Notes: generated by a model not told the origin, from the letters alone. Counted from the stretch's first letter, positions 8,693 to 18,905 are shown. The stretch: 64,000 nucleotides of DNA from Mycolicibacterium gadium (GCF_010728925.1 NZ_AP022608.1:2790001-2854000), one strand, 5' to 3'. Translations and numbers: made by a program.

Positions 8693-8965
8693 TCTTCCTC
8701 CTGCGCAGCCGACCTGTGACTAGCGGCATGCAAATGTGGCTGGTCTGACCAGCGGGTTCTTGGTTAAGTCGGGTGCGACGTCCGTCAGGCGCGCAGCCTG
8801 CGAAGTCACGCGTCAAACAGTCTACGAGACTAACAGTTGCAGCTCCTTTGCCCTGCATCCTGCTGCCCCGATGTGCACTCACAGTTCCTTCTCAGCCGGG
8901 GAACATACCGTGGGACTCGTCTCGTTATATCCACTAAGTAAATGACTTTCGACTAGGGGCTGATC
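8693..8965 (+). other. Divergent intergenic region between secY and the methyltransferase gene
   Basis: This 273-base region must hold the promoters of both divergent genes, but no convincing -35/-10 pair was found. It contains two short perfect inverted repeats: GCTGGT-CTG-ACCAGC (8739-8753) and AGTCT-ACG-AGACT near 8820. No ORF of note is present. AGGGGCTGATC precedes the methyltransferase ATG. Confidence 0.5.
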
Positions 8966-9901
8966 ATGGCTAGGACTGACAACGACACCTGGGATCTCGC
9001 GTCGAGCGTCGGCGCAACGGCGACGATGGTCGCCGCGGCGCGCGCGATCGCGACCAAGGCCGACGATGCGCTGATCAACGATCCGTTCGCCGAGCCTCTG
9101 GTCCGCGCGGTCGGGGTGGACTTCTTCACCAAACTCGCGAGTGGCGAGCTGCGCGCCGAGGATCTCGACGTCGACCACGCATCCGTGGGAATGGCGCGGA
9201 TGACCGACAACATGGCGGTACGGACCAAGTTCTTCGACGAGTTCTTCACAGGGGCAGCCTCGTCCGGAGTCGGGCAGGCGGTCATCCTGGCGTCGGGCCT
9301 CGATTCCCGGGCTTACCGGCTGGCCTGGCCCGCGGGGACGACCGTCTACGAGATCGACCAGCCCGAGGTCATCGAGTTCAAGACCAGAACGCTCGCGGAC
9401 TTCGGCGCCAAGCCGTCCGCCGACCGCCGGACCGTCGCGGTGGATCTTCGCTTCGACTGGCCCTCGGCGCTGATCGCCGCCGGGTTCGAGCCGAGCAGGC
9501 CCACCGCGTGGAGCGCAGAGGGCCTGTTGGGTTATCTGCCGCCGGAGGCGCAGGACCAGCTGCTCGACACCATCACCGAGCTCAGCGCCGTCGGCAGTCG
9601 CGTCGCGGTCGAGAGCACGCCGAGCATCGACACGGCAGACCACGAGAAGGCCATCGAGCGGATGCAGGAAGCCGCCCAGCAGTGGCGCGACCACGGCTTC
9701 GAACTCGACTTCGCCGACCTCATCTACCTCGGCGACCGCAACGAAGCGTCGGCATACCTGGCCGATCGCGGTTGGCAGATCACCTCCCAAAGCGTCAAGC
9801 AACTGCTGAGCGAGAACGGTCTGCCCCCCATCGTCGAGGACGACGACGATGTCGCCCGATTCGGTGACCTGCAGTACGTCACCGGCATACTCGAGTCATG
9901 A
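8966..9901 (+). CDS. SAM-dependent methyltransferase, LCM/TIGR00027 family (intact copy)
   Basis: The 311-residue protein is a typical mycobacterial member of the leucine carboxyl methyltransferase-like family, several of which lie beside secY in M. tuberculosis. Recognisable blocks are [19 protein letters not shown] near the N-terminus, the SAM-binding stretch [17 protein letters not shown] (about 107-123), [13 protein letters not shown], and [18 protein letters not shown]. Substrate is unknown for the family in mycobacteria. It is the only full-length copy of three in tandem; its stop overlaps the start of the next copy (ATGA). The ATG at 8966 has AGGGG 8 bases upstream. Confidence 0.85.
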   Translation: MARTDNDTWDLASSVGATATMVAAARAIATKADDALINDPFAEPLVRAVGVDFFTKLASGELRAEDLDVDHASVGMARMTDNMAVRTKFFDEFFTGAASSGVGQAVILASGLDSRAYRLAWPAGTTVYEIDQPEVIEFKTRTLADFGAKPSADRRTVAVDLRFDWPSALIAAGFEPSRPTAWSAEGLLGYLPPEAQDQLLDTITELSAVGSRVAVESTPSIDTADHEKAIERMQEAAQQWRDHGFELDFADLIYLGDRNEASAYLADRGWQITSQSVKQLLSENGLPPIVEDDDDVARFGDLQYVTGILES

Positions 9902-10590
9902 GCCGGGCGGACAGCCGAACCGACGGAGACAGCTGGGATTTGGCGTCCAGCGTCGGCACCACCGCCACAATGGTTGCCGCCGCACGCGCGGTGGCAAGTC
10001 GTGACGCCGACCCGCTGTTCGACGACCCCTATGCCGCGGCGCTGGTGCGCGCCGTCGGCCTGGACTTCTTCACCAAGCTCGCCGACGGGGAGGTCGAATT
10101 GCCCGACGACGGCGAGCCCGGCGGTCCGGCGTTCCTCGCCACCTCGATCGCGGTGCGAACGCGATTCTTCGACGACTTCTTCACCGACGCAGGCGCGGCC
10201 GGTATACGCCAGGCCGTGATTTTGGCGTCGGGTCTGGATTCGCGCGCCTACCGGCTGTCATGGCCCGAAGGCACCGTCGTCTACGAGATCGACCAGCCCC
10301 AGGTGGTCCGGTTCAAGTCCGCGACGATGGAGTCCATCGGCGCGACCCCGGCCGCCGAACAGCGCACGGTCGGCATCGACCTGCGGGAGGACTGGCCGAA
10401 GGCTTTGTGCGCCAGCGGTTTCGACCCACACCAGCCGACGGCCTGGGTCGCTGCTGCAACGCGCAGGACCGGCTGTTCGACGACATCACCGCACTCAGCG
10501 CGCGAGGCAGCCGGCTGGCCACCGAGTATCACCCCGACGCCGCCGCCAGCATCGGCGCGCGGCTCAAGGACATGAAGACCATGAGCACCG
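9898..10590 (+). pseudogene. Second LCM-type methyltransferase copy, disrupted by deletion and frameshift
   Basis: The first about 180 residues align block by block with the upstream copy ([58 protein letters not shown]). At about 10447 the codons for the AEGLL-x-YLPP block are missing. The homologous sequence resumes in another frame ([22 protein letters not shown]), then decays after about 10580. The reading frame itself runs on to 10575 in nonsense sequence. The SAM site is intact but the C-terminal part of the fold is gone, so an active enzyme is not expected. Confidence 0.75.
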
Positions 10591-10726
10591 ATCGACCTCG
10601 ACGAAGGTCGACGGTTCGCAACGTGCGAACGCAGCACGGGGAATGGCAGCGCACGCCATGGTTCGACACAACCCAACTGCCGGCCGCCGCCTGCGCAGGC
10701 CGTTCATGATCCGTCGCCGCGAGGAC

Positions 10727-11315
10727 GATCCTGGCAACGCGCGCGCGTGATCGGTTGGCGTGGCCCGCGGGGACCACCGTCTATGAGCTGGACCAACCCG
10801 AGGTCATCGCGTTCAAGAGCGACACGCTGGCGCAGTTGGGCGCCGAGCCTACCGCGGACCGGCGACAGATCGCGATCGACCTCCGTGAGGAATGGCCGAA
10901 AGCGCTGCTGGACAACGGCTTCGATCCCACTCAGCCGACTGCATGGATTGCCGAGGGATTGCTGATCTACCTGCCACCCGAGGCACAGGATCTGTTGTTC
11001 GACCGCATCGACGAACTCAGCGCGCCGGGAAGCCGCGTCGCCACCGAGCACATTCCGGACATCAGCGCATTCTCCGACGAGAGGTCCCAGGAGATCGCGG
11101 ACCGGCTCAAGAAGTACGGCCACAACATCGAGATGTCGGAGCTGATCTATCGCGACGAGCGCAATGACGTCATCGACTACCTCGCCGCGCGAGGTTGGGA
11201 TGTGACGGCTCAGACGATGCGAGACGCCTACGCCGCCAACGGGTTCGTATTCCCGTAGGACAGTGCGATGGGCTTCTTCGCCGACATGAGCTACCTGTCC
11301 GCGATCAAGCGCTAG
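10727..11315 (+). pseudogene. Third LCM-type methyltransferase copy, 5'-truncated with an in-frame stop
   Basis: Homology begins abruptly near an ATCCTGGC remnant and continues as [42 protein letters not shown] and RNDVIDYLAARGWDV. The N-terminal third, including most of the SAM site, is missing. A TAG at 11256-11258 follows ANGFVFP. The same frame then continues as DSAMGFFADMSYLSAIKR to a TAG at 11313-11315, which reads like the family's normal C-terminus. Its end overlaps the kinase gene by 11 bases on the opposite strand. Confidence 0.75.
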
Positions 11316-12633
11316 GTTCACCTGCCAGTTCGAGGAACCTGGCGTACCGGTCTTGTACCGGGTCGGCCCACGCGGGGTCGGGTTCGACGATGCGGCAGAC
11401 AGAGGCCCACCGCGCGGCGTCGCCGACGGCGGTTTCGAGTCCGGCCGCCATCCGCGCGAAGAACGCCGCACCCAGCGCGGCGCCCTCGGCGACGCCCGAC
11501 ACGCTCACCGGCAGCCCGGTGGCGTCGGCGATGGCCTGCATCCACGGCGCGACGCGCGTGCCGCCGCCCGTCGCGACAATGCGCCTCGCCCGGGCGCCGC
11601 TCATCTCGATGATCTGCCGCACAACGAATCCCGACGCCTCATAGGCGGCCCGTCGCACCGCTGCGCCGTCGTGGGTGAGGTCCAGCCCGTCGAGCACGCC
11701 GCGGCGATCGGGATCGTGCAGCGGGACGCGTTCACCGCGCAGGTACGGCGACCACACCGGCACCCGCCCGGGGTCGACGTCGCCATTCGGCGTGACGAGA
11801 CGGTCCACCCAGCCGAGGAACAGACCACCCGCATTACTCGGCCCGCCGATCTGGAGCTTGCCCGCCGCGGTGTGCGGCAGTGTCCAGAGGCCGGGCACCT
11901 CACGGAACTCACTCGTTGTCACCCACACGATCAGAGTTGTTCCGCACAACACCAGTACGTCGCCGTCCTCGTCGGCGCCCGCGACGATCTGCTCGCACAC
12001 CGCATCGACGGCGCCCGCGGCCAACACGGTGTCGGAGCCCCGCAGCCGACCCGCGGCGACGCCCGTCGTCTTTACCTGCGGCATCGCCGCCGGCTCCGTA
12101 CCGCACTCGGCGCAGACCGATTCGCTCCATCGCTCGCCGTCGAACAACGGGTAAGCGGTGCTGGCGGTGGAATTGTCGATGATTGCCTCCCCCGCGAGCA
12201 TGTGATTGGCCACCGCCGCCGCGGGCCAGTACCCGTGGGCGTCGGGTGCCTCCCCCACCGTCCAGCGCAGGAACGCTTCTGCTTCACCGGAGAGGAACGT
12301 GGTGTCCGGGCCTGCGTCTCGTCGACCGCGGACATCACCATAGAGCAGGCCCGGGGTGAGCGGACGCCCGTCGACGTCGACGGCCGTCAGGGACGGCACC
12401 ATCGCGGTGACCGCCAACGCCGAGGCATCGGGCCGTCGCAATTCGGCAAGTGCCGCCAGCGGTCCCCGCCGCCACGCCTCGTCGGCGTCGTGTTCCAACT
12501 GATTCGGTGCGGGCACCAGCAGTCGATGGGGGATCCGGACCCGCGCGGCCACCCGACCGTCCTCGTCCGCGGCCACCGCCTTCACGGCCGTGGTACCGAT
12601 GTCGATGCCGATAGTGACCGCTTTGGCTGACAC
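11305..12633 (-). CDS. xylB: FGGY-family carbohydrate kinase (xylulokinase-like)
   Basis: The 442-residue protein has two actin-like ATPase domains. The N-terminal phosphate-1 motif is IGIDIGTTAVKAV, and the second domain has VLCGTTLIVWVTT and ATGGGTRVAPWMQAIADATG, the usual FGGY signature with the catalytic loop. The family phosphorylates sugars or polyols. The M. tuberculosis counterpart beside serA2/fucA is annotated as xylulokinase, but substrate cannot be read here. The start is a GTG at 12633; the frame stays open upstream through the divergent gene, so the start is uncertain. Only 30 bases separate it from serA2. Confidence 0.75.
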   Translation of the reverse strand: MSAKAVTIGIDIGTTAVKAVAADEDGRVAARVRIPHRLLVPAPNQLEHDADEAWRRGPLAALAELRRPDASALAVTAMVPSLTAVDVDGRPLTPGLLYGDVRGRRDAGPDTTFLSGEAEAFLRWTVGEAPDAHGYWPAAAVANHMLAGEAIIDNSTASTAYPLFDGERWSESVCAECGTEPAAMPQVKTTGVAAGRLRGSDTVLAAGAVDAVCEQIVAGADEDGDVLVLCGTTLIVWVTTSEFREVPGLWTLPHTAAGKLQIGGPSNAGGLFLGWVDRLVTPNGDVDPGRVPVWSPYLRGERVPLHDPDRRGVLDGLDLTHDGAAVRRAAYEASGFVVRQIIEMSGARARRIVATGGGTRVAPWMQAIADATGLPVSVSGVAEGAALGAAFFARMAAGLETAVGDAARWASVCRIVEPDPAWADPVQDRYARFLELAGEPSA

Positions 12634-12663
12634 GGGCGCCACCGTACGCCAGCATGTCCATAC

Positions 12664-13641
12664 GTGAGCAGACTTCGCGCGCTCGTGACCGCACCACTGC
12701 GCGGTCCCGGCCTCGACAAGCTGAACCGACTGGTCGACGTCGTGTACGACCCGTGGATCGAGCTGCGCCCGCTGCGGATCTACTCGGCCGAACAGCTCGC
12801 CGAGCGTGCCACCGCCGAGCGCGCCGACATCCTTGTCGTGGAGGCTGATTCGGTGAGCGGGCCGGTACTCGATCTGCCGTTGCGGGCGGTCGCGTCCACG
12901 CGCGGGGACCCCAACAATGTCGACGTCGCCGCGGCGACGGCGGTCAAGGTGCCGGTGCTGAATACGCCCGGCCGCAATGCCGACGCCGTCGCGGAAATGG
13001 CGATCGCACTGCTCTTCGCGGCGACCCGTCAGGTGCTGACCGCCGATGCCGACGTCCGCGCCGGAGAGGTGTTTCGCGACGGCACCATCCCCTACCAACG
13101 GTTCCGGGCATGGGAGGTCGCGGGGATGACGGCCGGGCTGGTGGGTCTCGGCGCCGTGGCCCGAGCGCTGCGCTGGCGACTGCAGGGGCTCGGCCTGACG
13201 GTGATCGCCTACGACCCGTACAACGACGAGGCCACCCACAGCCTCGACGACCTGCTCGCCGAGGCCGACGTCGTCTCGCTGCACGCGCCCGTCACCGACG
13301 ACACCGTGGGCATGATCGGCGCCGACCAATTCGCGAAGATGCGCGACGGCGCGGTGTTCCTCAATACTGCTCGCGCGCAACTGCACAACACCGATGCACT
13401 GGTCGAGGCGCTGCGCGGTGGCAAGCTCGCAGCGGCCGGGCTGGACCACTTCGTCGGCGAATGGCTGCCGGTCGATCATCCGCTCGCGGCGATGTCCAAC
13501 GTCGTGCTCACACCCCATATCGGCGGCGCCACGTGGAACACTGAGGCGCGGCAGGCGCAGATCGTCGCCGACGGCCTCGAGATGCTGTTGTCCGGACGCA
13601 CGCCCGCGCACATCGTCAACCCGGAGGTGCTGAAATGGTGA
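12664..13641 (+). CDS. serA2: D-2-hydroxyacid dehydrogenase, SerA2-like
   Basis: The 325-residue NAD-dependent dehydrogenase has the D-isomer 2-hydroxyacid dehydrogenase plan. The nucleotide site is GLVGLGAVARALRWRL (about 162-177). The catalytic Arg lies in LNTARAQLHNTDAL, and Glu/His are represented by the C-terminal LTPHIGGATWN with the catalytic His. Phosphoglycerate dehydrogenase is one member, but no ACT domain is present, so serine synthesis is unlikely. The start is GTG at 12664. It overlaps the aldolase gene by 7 bases. With the kinase and aldolase it probably forms a sugar or sugar-acid catabolic set. Confidence 0.8.
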   Translation: MSRLRALVTAPLRGPGLDKLNRLVDVVYDPWIELRPLRIYSAEQLAERATAERADILVVEADSVSGPVLDLPLRAVASTRGDPNNVDVAAATAVKVPVLNTPGRNADAVAEMAIALLFAATRQVLTADADVRAGEVFRDGTIPYQRFRAWEVAGMTAGLVGLGAVARALRWRLQGLGLTVIAYDPYNDEATHSLDDLLAEADVVSLHAPVTDDTVGMIGADQFAKMRDGAVFLNTARAQLHNTDALVEALRGGKLAAAGLDHFVGEWLPVDHPLAAMSNVVLTPHIGGATWNTEARQAQIVADGLEMLLSGRTPAHIVNPEVLKW

Positions 13642-14288
13642 GGTACGTCGCCGACCCCGAGGACGCGGTGCTCAACGCCGCCAAGGACATGCTGCGTCGA
13701 GGCCTCGTCGAGGGCACCGCGGGTAATATCTCGGCCAGGCGCGAGGACGGCAACATCGTCATCACGCCGTCGTCGGTGGACTACGCCGACATGGTGCTGG
13801 ACGACCTCGTCCTCGTCGACCCCGAAGGCGCTGTGCTGACCGCCAAGGACGGTCGCAGCCCGTCGACGGAGATGGCGCTGCACCTGGCGTGCTATCGCGC
13901 ATTCGACGACATCGGCAGCGTGATCCACAGTCATCCGGTGTGGGCCACGATGTTCGCGGTCGCCCGTCAGTCGATTCCGGCCTGCGTCGACGAGTTCGCC
14001 GTGTACTGCGGCGGCGAAATCCGGTGTGCGGAGTACGCGGCGTCGGGAAGTCCCGACGTCGGCGACAACGCAGTGAAAGCGTTGCAGGACAGGGCGGCAG
14101 CGCTGATCGCAAACCACGGGCTGGTGGCGGTCGGCCAGCGCCCCGACAAGGTGCTGCATGTCACCGCACTGGTGGAGCGCACCGCGCAGATCGCCTGGGG
14201 CGCAAGGGCTCTTGGCGGGCCGATACCCATTCCCGACGAGGTGAACAACAACTTCGCCATGGTTTACGGCTACCTACGCTCCAACTGA
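13635..14288 (+). CDS. fucA: Class II aldolase, L-fuculose-phosphate aldolase-like
   Basis: The 217-residue protein matches the AraD/FucA class II aldolase family. It shows GTAGNISAR near the N-terminus, the catalytic Glu in STEMALHL, zinc ligands in VIHSHPVWAT and a third His in LIANHGLVAVG. The family cleaves phosphorylated ketoses such as fuculose-1-phosphate to dihydroxyacetone phosphate and an aldehyde. Length is normal (about 215). It is coupled to serA2 by a 7-base overlap and converges on sppA with a 15-base overlap. Confidence 0.85.
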   Translation: MVRYVADPEDAVLNAAKDMLRRGLVEGTAGNISARREDGNIVITPSSVDYADMVLDDLVLVDPEGAVLTAKDGRSPSTEMALHLACYRAFDDIGSVIHSHPVWATMFAVARQSIPACVDEFAVYCGGEIRCAEYAASGSPDVGDNAVKALQDRAAALIANHGLVAVGQRPDKVLHVTALVERTAQIAWGARALGGPIPIPDEVNNNFAMVYGYLRSN

Positions 14289-16073
14289 GGTCCACACGCG
14301 GGGACCGCGCTCGCTCAGAAGCGATACTCGCCCGACCAGAGCGCACTGATGCCGGTCAGTGACCGCTCGGTGGCCGAGCACCCCGGCCACCGAGCGGCCG
14401 ACGAGGACGGCCAAGGCCTCGGGCACCGACGCGGCCGCTGGCTGCGAAGACGGCTTCGGCCTCAGCATGTCCATCAGCGACGAGCCGGGGTAATTGACCA
14501 GGCGGACGTCGTCGTCGGGATGAAGGCCGGCCAGCACCTTGGCGCGGTTGACGGCGGTGCGGAACCCGCCAAGTTCGTCGACGAGGCCGTGCTCCAACGC
14601 GTCGGCCCCGGTCCACACGCGACCGCGGGCAACGGCATCGACCGCGTCGACGGTCATCTTGCGACCCTCGGCGACGCGCTCGACGAAGTCGGAATAGGAC
14701 AGATCCGCCTCCGCCTCCACTAGCGCGTGCTGCGCGTCGGTGAAGGGCTGGTTGATCGACCAGGCGTCGGCATTGGGGTTGGTGCGCACCGACTCCGAGC
14801 CGACGCCGAGGCGTTCTTTGAGTTCCCGTGCGACCAGCTTGCCGGTCACGACACCGATCGAGCCGGTGATGGTTCCCGGGTTGGCGACGATCGCATCAGC
14901 GGCCATCGACACGTAATAGCCACCTGATGCCGCGACCGCACCCATCGACGCGACGACGGGTTTGCCGCTGTCCCGCGCCTTGATCACCTCGCGCCAGACG
15001 GTTTCCGACGCGGTGGCCATTCCGCCACGACTGTCCACGCGCAGGACGATCGCGGAAACGGAATCGTCGACCGCCGCCTCGCGCAAGGCCGCGGCGATGG
15101 TGTCACCGCCGGCGCTCGAATCGCCGAACGGCAGCACCTGTGGTCCACCCCGGCCGCTGACGATCAGACCGTGCAGGGTGACGACGGCGATAGCCGGCTT
15201 ACGTTTGCGACCCGGCACCGGCGGCACCGGCGAGGGCCGCGAAGCGGTGGCTTTCGCGTACCGCGACAGGTACAGCCGGGGCGGCGCATCGTCAGACGCG
15301 CCAACGAGTTCGGCGATTCGGTCATACGCCTCGTCGCGGAATCCGATTCGATCGACCAAGCGACCGGTGACCGCGTCGTCGCGTAACAGTGGTGCTCTGT
15401 CCGCGAGCGCGTCGACTTCGGCTGCTTCGATACCGCGCGACGCGGAGACCGCCTGCCGCACTTGGGCAAGCAGGCTTTCGATCATTCTGGTGTCAGCCTC
15501 ACGGTGGGCATCGGTATAGCTGTTCTGGGTGAAACGGTTTGGGGCCGACTTGTATTCGCCACGCGCGATGTACTGAGGCTCGATGCCCGCCTTGTCGAGC
15601 GCATCGCGCAGAAACGTCGCACCGGTTGCGAAACCGACCAACCCGACCGTGCCTGAGGGCTGCATCCACACCTCGCGGAACGCCGAAGCGAGGTAGTACG
15701 ACAGCGTGCCCGGATAGGTCTCGGCCCACGCGAGCGACGGCTTCGCGTCACTGAACGTCGAGATCGCGTCGCGCAACTCCTGCACCGGACCCGGCGCGGC
15801 CGCGCTGAGCTGGACGCGCGCGATCAGCCCGGCCACGCGCGAATCGTCGGCGGCGCGGTGGATGGCGGCGACGGCATCGCGCAGCACCATCGGCCGGTTG
15901 CCGACGGTGATCATGGCCAGCGGGTCGAATCCACCGGTTTCCGGTGGCGCTGCCATCAGGTCGAGCTCGAGCACGCACCCGCCGGGTACGCCGTGATGGC
16001 GGGCCGTGTCCACCCGCCTGCCGAGCGCACGTACGTCGTCGATTCCAGGGATGCCGGGCAGAAATGCGAACAT
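14274..16073 (-). CDS. sppA: Signal peptide peptidase SppA, 67-kDa type
   Basis: The 599-residue protein has the duplicated SppA fold. The N-terminal half carries the general-base lysine in [14 protein letters not shown]. The C-terminal half carries the nucleophilic serine in [31 protein letters not shown]. It degrades cleaved signal peptides at the membrane. The substrate-strand motif, usually RxxSPGG, reads [13 protein letters not shown] here. Length is near the M. tuberculosis protein (about 620). No clear N-terminal membrane helix is seen. Convergent with fucA. Confidence 0.88.
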   Translation of the reverse strand: MFAFLPGIPGIDDVRALGRRVDTARHHGVPGGCVLELDLMAAPPETGGFDPLAMITVGNRPMVLRDAVAAIHRAADDSRVAGLIARVQLSAAAPGPVQELRDAISTFSDAKPSLAWAETYPGTLSYYLASAFREVWMQPSGTVGLVGFATGATFLRDALDKAGIEPQYIARGEYKSAPNRFTQNSYTDAHREADTRMIESLLAQVRQAVSASRGIEAAEVDALADRAPLLRDDAVTGRLVDRIGFRDEAYDRIAELVGASDDAPPRLYLSRYAKATASRPSPVPPVPGRKRKPAIAVVTLHGLIVSGRGGPQVLPFGDSSAGGDTIAAALREAAVDDSVSAIVLRVDSRGGMATASETVWREVIKARDSGKPVVASMGAVAASGGYYVSMAADAIVANPGTITGSIGVVTGKLVARELKERLGVGSESVRTNPNADAWSINQPFTDAQHALVEAEADLSYSDFVERVAEGRKMTVDAVDAVARGRVWTGADALEHGLVDELGGFRTAVNRAKVLAGLHPDDDVRLVNYPGSSLMDMLRPKPSSQPAAASVPEALAVLVGRSVAGVLGHRAVTDRHQCALVGRVSLLSERGPRVWTSVGA

Positions 16074-16116
16074 CCTGTGAGCCTACCGACGCGAAATCGG
16101 GGCCGGCCTTCTGCGA

Positions 16117-16464
16117 TCAGCGGCCCAGGTACCGGGAGAACTGCGGGCAGTAGATGTTCACCGAGGCCCGCATGAAGCCCACGGCCTGTTCCTTGGTGAG
16201 ATTGCTGTTGACCAAGGACTGGAGGATGCCTCGGACCAACGGAGGCGGGTTGGGATTGCGCGCCATTTCCCGGGTCATCGTGTCGCAGACCTGTCGGCCC
16301 TGCGCCGGGATATCTGTTTCGGGGCCGACGGTGATACCCAGGGAGCTCACGGCCTTCTCGAACTGCTCGTCGGCGTCCTGCGCGTGCGCGGACGCGGCGC
16401 TGCCGAAGACCGCGAGGCCGGCGCTGACCATCGCGACAGCGATGGCACGACGGACAGTGGTCAT
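16117..16464 (-). CDS. Small secreted DUF732-type protein
   Basis: The 115-residue protein begins with a Sec signal peptide (MTTVRRAIAVAMVSAGLAVFG, cleavage near ASAHAQ). About 85 mature residues follow with two cysteines (QVCDTM and IYCPQF), likely a disulphide. This size, helical pattern and two-cysteine layout are those of the DUF732 family, abundant and uncharacterised in mycobacteria. The ATG at 16464 is chosen because AGGAG lies 6 bases upstream and a signal peptide follows directly; the open frame before it is non-coding. Confidence 0.8.
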   Translation of the reverse strand: MTTVRRAIAVAMVSAGLAVFGSAASAHAQDADEQFEKAVSSLGITVGPETDIPAQGRQVCDTMTREMARNPNPPPLVRGILQSLVNSNLTKEQAVGFMRASVNIYCPQFSRYLGR

Positions 16465-16540
16465 GTCTGCTCCTGAACTTTCGGCACGCGCAATGTAGAT
16501 CGCACCCGTGATCCGATGCGTTACCGAATCCGATGAAACG

Positions 16541-16573
16541 CAAGAGCCCCCACCGTAACGGCAGGGGCTCTTG
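16541..16573 (-). terminator. Hairpin terminator of the spc ribosomal operon
   Basis: CAAGAGCCCC (16541-16550) and its perfect complement GGGGCTCTTG (16564-16573) form a 10-bp stem with a 13-base loop, which can pair further (CCGT/ACGG). It lies 38 bases after the rplO stop. There is no long U-run, as is common in mycobacteria. Confidence 0.65.
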
Positions 16574-16611
16574 TCGACAACTGGACCTACAGCTCGGCGG
16601 CGGGCCGCCAA

Positions 16612-17052
16612 TCAGACTTCGGTCGCGGATCCACCCGCAGAGGTGATCTTCTCGCGTGCGCTGCCGCTGAACTTGTGAGCGGTGACGTTGACCTTCACGG
16701 TCAGCTTGCCGTCACCGAGCACCTTGACCAACGTGTTCTTGCGCACCGCACCGGAAGCCACCAGTTCGTCGACACCCACATCGCCGCCCTTGGGGAACAG
16801 CTTGTTGATGTCGCCGACGTTGACGACCTCGTATTCGGTCCGGAACCGGTTGCGGAAGCCCTTGAGCTTCGGCAGCCGCATGTGGATGGGCATCTGGCCA
16901 CCCTCGAACATCGCCGGGACGTTCTTACGTGCCTTGGTGCCCTTGGTGCCACGACCGGCGGTCTTGCCCTTGGAGCCCTCACCGCGACCCACGCGGGTCT
17001 TGGCGGTCTTCGACCCCGGCGCCGGGCGCAGATCGTGCAGTTTGATAGTCAT
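16612..17052 (-). CDS. rplO: 50S ribosomal protein L15
   Basis: The 146-residue protein starts [20 protein letters not shown] and has the Gly/Arg-rich L15 N-terminus ([20 protein letters not shown]) and the [13 protein letters not shown] segment. It binds 23S rRNA late in 50S assembly. Last gene of the spc operon here; secY-adk-map is separate, as in M. tuberculosis. Two bases follow the rpmD stop. Confidence 0.95.
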   Translation of the reverse strand: MTIKLHDLRPAPGSKTAKTRVGRGEGSKGKTAGRGTKGTKARKNVPAMFEGGQMPIHMRLPKLKGFRNRFRTEYEVVNVGDINKLFPKGGDVGVDELVASGAVRKNTLVKVLGDGKLTVKVNVTAHKFSGSAREKITSAGGSATEV

Positions 17053-17054
17053 TG

Positions 17055-17234
17055 CTAAACCTCTTCTACCTCAACGAGGTGGTGGACGGTCTTGATGAGT
17101 CCACGGGTCTGGTCGTTGTCCTCACGCACCACGGACTGCCGGATCTTGCGCAGTCCGAGGGTCCGCAGGCTCTCGCGTTGCTTCCAGCGCGCACCGATGG
17201 TGCTGCGCACCTGGGTGATCTTGAGCTCTGCCAT
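17055..17234 (-). CDS. rpmD: 50S ribosomal protein L30
   Basis: The 59-residue protein begins [14 protein letters not shown] and ends [13 protein letters not shown]. It contains the L30 core [15 protein letters not shown]. It lies between rpsE and rplO, the conserved spc-operon position, 2 bases after the rpsE stop and 2 bases before the rplO start. Confidence 0.93.
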   Translation of the reverse strand: MAELKITQVRSTIGARWKQRESLRTLGLRKIRQSVVREDNDQTRGLIKTVHHLVEVEEV

Positions 17235-17236
17235 GG

Positions 17237-17911
17237 TTACGCCGTTCCCTCACGCGCGGCCGATGCGGCCAGCGCCTCGGCTTCACGCCGCGCCCGCAGC
17301 ATGCCTGCCGGCGCCACCTCCTCGATGGTCAGGCCACGCCGGGCCGCCACCTCTTCCGGACGCTGCAGCAGCTTGAGCGCGGCAACGGTGGCGTGTACCA
17401 CGTTGATCGCGTTGTCGCTGCCCAGCGACTTGGCCAGGATGTCGTGCACGCCGGCGCACTCCAGCACCGCGCGAGCCGCACCACCGGCGATCACACCGGT
17501 ACCAGGGCTGGCCGGGCGCAGCATCACGACGCCCGCCGCCGCCTCGCCCTGCACTGGGTGCGTGATCGTGCCGCCGATCAGCGGCACGCGGAAGAAGCCC
17601 TTACGCGCTTCCTCGACACCCTTGGCGATGGCGGCCGGGACCTCTTTGGCCTTGCCGTAGCCGACACCGACCATGCCCTTGCCGTCGCCGACGATGACCA
17701 GCGCGGTGAAGCTGAACCGCCGGCCACCCTTGACCACCTTGGAGACGCGGTTGATCGTCACGACGCGTTCGATGTAGTTGCTCTTCTCGCCGCCGTCGCG
17801 ACCGCCACGGCCGCCGCCGCGGTCGTCGCGACGACCACGGCCGTCGCGGTCACCACGACCGCCTCCGCGGTTGTCCTGCGCCGGAGCGGCGCCAGCCTGC
17901 TCGGCCATCAT
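17237..17911 (-). CDS. rpsE: 30S ribosomal protein S5
   Basis: The S5 core (about 50-215) has the conserved [34 protein letters not shown] and [16 protein letters not shown] stretch. It is preceded by an about 45-residue Gly/Arg/Asp-rich N-terminal extension typical of mycobacteria. Two ATGs are adjacent (17911 and 17908); with AAGGA upstream the second has better spacing. S5 supports decoding fidelity and mRNA unwinding. Confidence 0.94.
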   Translation of the reverse strand: MMAEQAGAAPAQDNRGGGRGDRDGRGRRDDRGGGRGGRDGGEKSNYIERVVTINRVSKVVKGGRRFSFTALVIVGDGKGMVGVGYGKAKEVPAAIAKGVEEARKGFFRVPLIGGTITHPVQGEAAAGVVMLRPASPGTGVIAGGAARAVLECAGVHDILAKSLGSDNAINVVHATVAALKLLQRPEEVAARRGLTIEEVAPAGMLRARREAEALAASAAREGTA

Positions 17912-17933
17912 GCAGTCCTTCCGTAATCAGTCA

Positions 17934-18341
17934 TTAGAACTTCAGCCCGCCTTCGCGCGCTGCGTCAGCCAGTGCCGCGATGCGCCCGCCGTAGGTGTAA
18001 CCACCTCGGTCGAACACCACCGCCTCGATACCCGCAGCCTTCGCGCGCTCGGCGATCAGCTGACCGACCCGCACGCTGTGGGCCTTCTTGTCACCCTCGA
18101 CCGCACGCACGTCCGCCTCGATCGACGACGCGGCGGCCACTGTGGTGCCGTCGAGGTCGTTGATCAGCTGCACGTGAATGTGCCGCGACGAGCGGTTGAC
18201 CATCAGGCGCGGCACCTCGGCCGTGCCCTCGATCTTCTTGCGCAGTCGGGCGTGCCGACGCAGCCGCGAGACACGCCGGGCCTCGGACACGCTCTGCCCC
18301 ACCGGCTTACGCGACGACGCCTCAGTCTTAGAAGAAGCCAT
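17934..18341 (-). CDS. rplR: 50S ribosomal protein L18
   Basis: The 135-residue protein has the L18 core: [46 protein letters not shown] and [15 protein letters not shown]. The N-terminus has a short Ser/Lys-rich extension. L18 binds 5S rRNA. It is 2 bases after rplF and 22 before rpsE. Confidence 0.95.
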   Translation of the reverse strand: MASSKTEASSRKPVGQSVSEARRVSRLRRHARLRKKIEGTAEVPRLMVNRSSRHIHVQLINDLDGTTVAAASSIEADVRAVEGDKKAHSVRVGQLIAERAKAAGIEAVVFDRGGYTYGGRIAALADAAREGGLKF

Positions 18342-18343
18342 TT

Positions 18344-18883
18344 CTACTTACCTGTCTTTCCGACCTTGCGGCGGATCTGCTCACCCTCGTAGCGAATGCC
18401 CTTGCCCTTATAGGGATCGCTCTTGCGCAGGCGGCGGATGTTCGCCGCGATCTGGCCGACCTTCTGCTTGTCGATGCCGGAGATCGAGAACTTCGTCGGT
18501 GTTTCCACCGCGAACGACACGCCTTCGGGGGCGTTGATCAGCACCGGATGGCTGTAACCCAGGGCGAACTCGAGGTTGCTGCCCTTGGCCACCACGCGGT
18601 AGCCGACGCCGAAGATCTCCATCTTGGTGGTGTAGCCCTCGGTCACACCCGTGACCAGGTTGGCGATCAGCGTGCGCGACAACCCGTGCAGCGAGCGGTT
18701 TTCGCGCTCGTCGTTCGGACGGGTCACCACGATGGCGCCATCGTCGTCGCGCGCGACCCGGATCGGTTCGGCCACCGCCAGCTCAAGAGTTCCCTTGGGA
18801 CCCTTGACCGACACGTTCTGGCCGTTGATCGTGACATCGACTCCGGCGGGAACCGGAACCGGTTGCTTTCCAATTCGTGACAT
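18344..18883 (-). CDS. rplF: 50S ribosomal protein L6
   Basis: The 179-residue protein has the two L6 RNA-binding repeats, beginning [15 protein letters not shown] and ending with the conserved [28 protein letters not shown] tail. The full tail is present. It lies near the factor-binding site of 50S. Normal length and spc-operon position. Confidence 0.95.
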   Translation of the reverse strand: MSRIGKQPVPVPAGVDVTINGQNVSVKGPKGTLELAVAEPIRVARDDDGAIVVTRPNDERENRSLHGLSRTLIANLVTGVTEGYTTKMEIFGVGYRVVAKGSNLEFALGYSHPVLINAPEGVSFAVETPTKFSISGIDKQKVGQIAANIRRLRKSDPYKGKGIRYEGEQIRRKVGKTGK

Positions 18884-18905
18884 GGTCTTTAGGCTCCTAT
18901 CCCCA

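Noticed and set aside
8820..8832. Similarity of CTACGAGACT near 8822 to the operator region at 56614
   Set aside because: A ten-base match with different flanking symmetry; too short to claim a shared regulator.
11353..12630. 425-codon plus-strand frame opposite the FGGY kinase
   Set aside because: Composition is typical of an antisense shadow, while the minus strand has the full kinase signatures.
12634..13611. 5' extension of the kinase frame across serA2
   Set aside because: The extra residues are antisense to serA2; family length supports a start at 12633.
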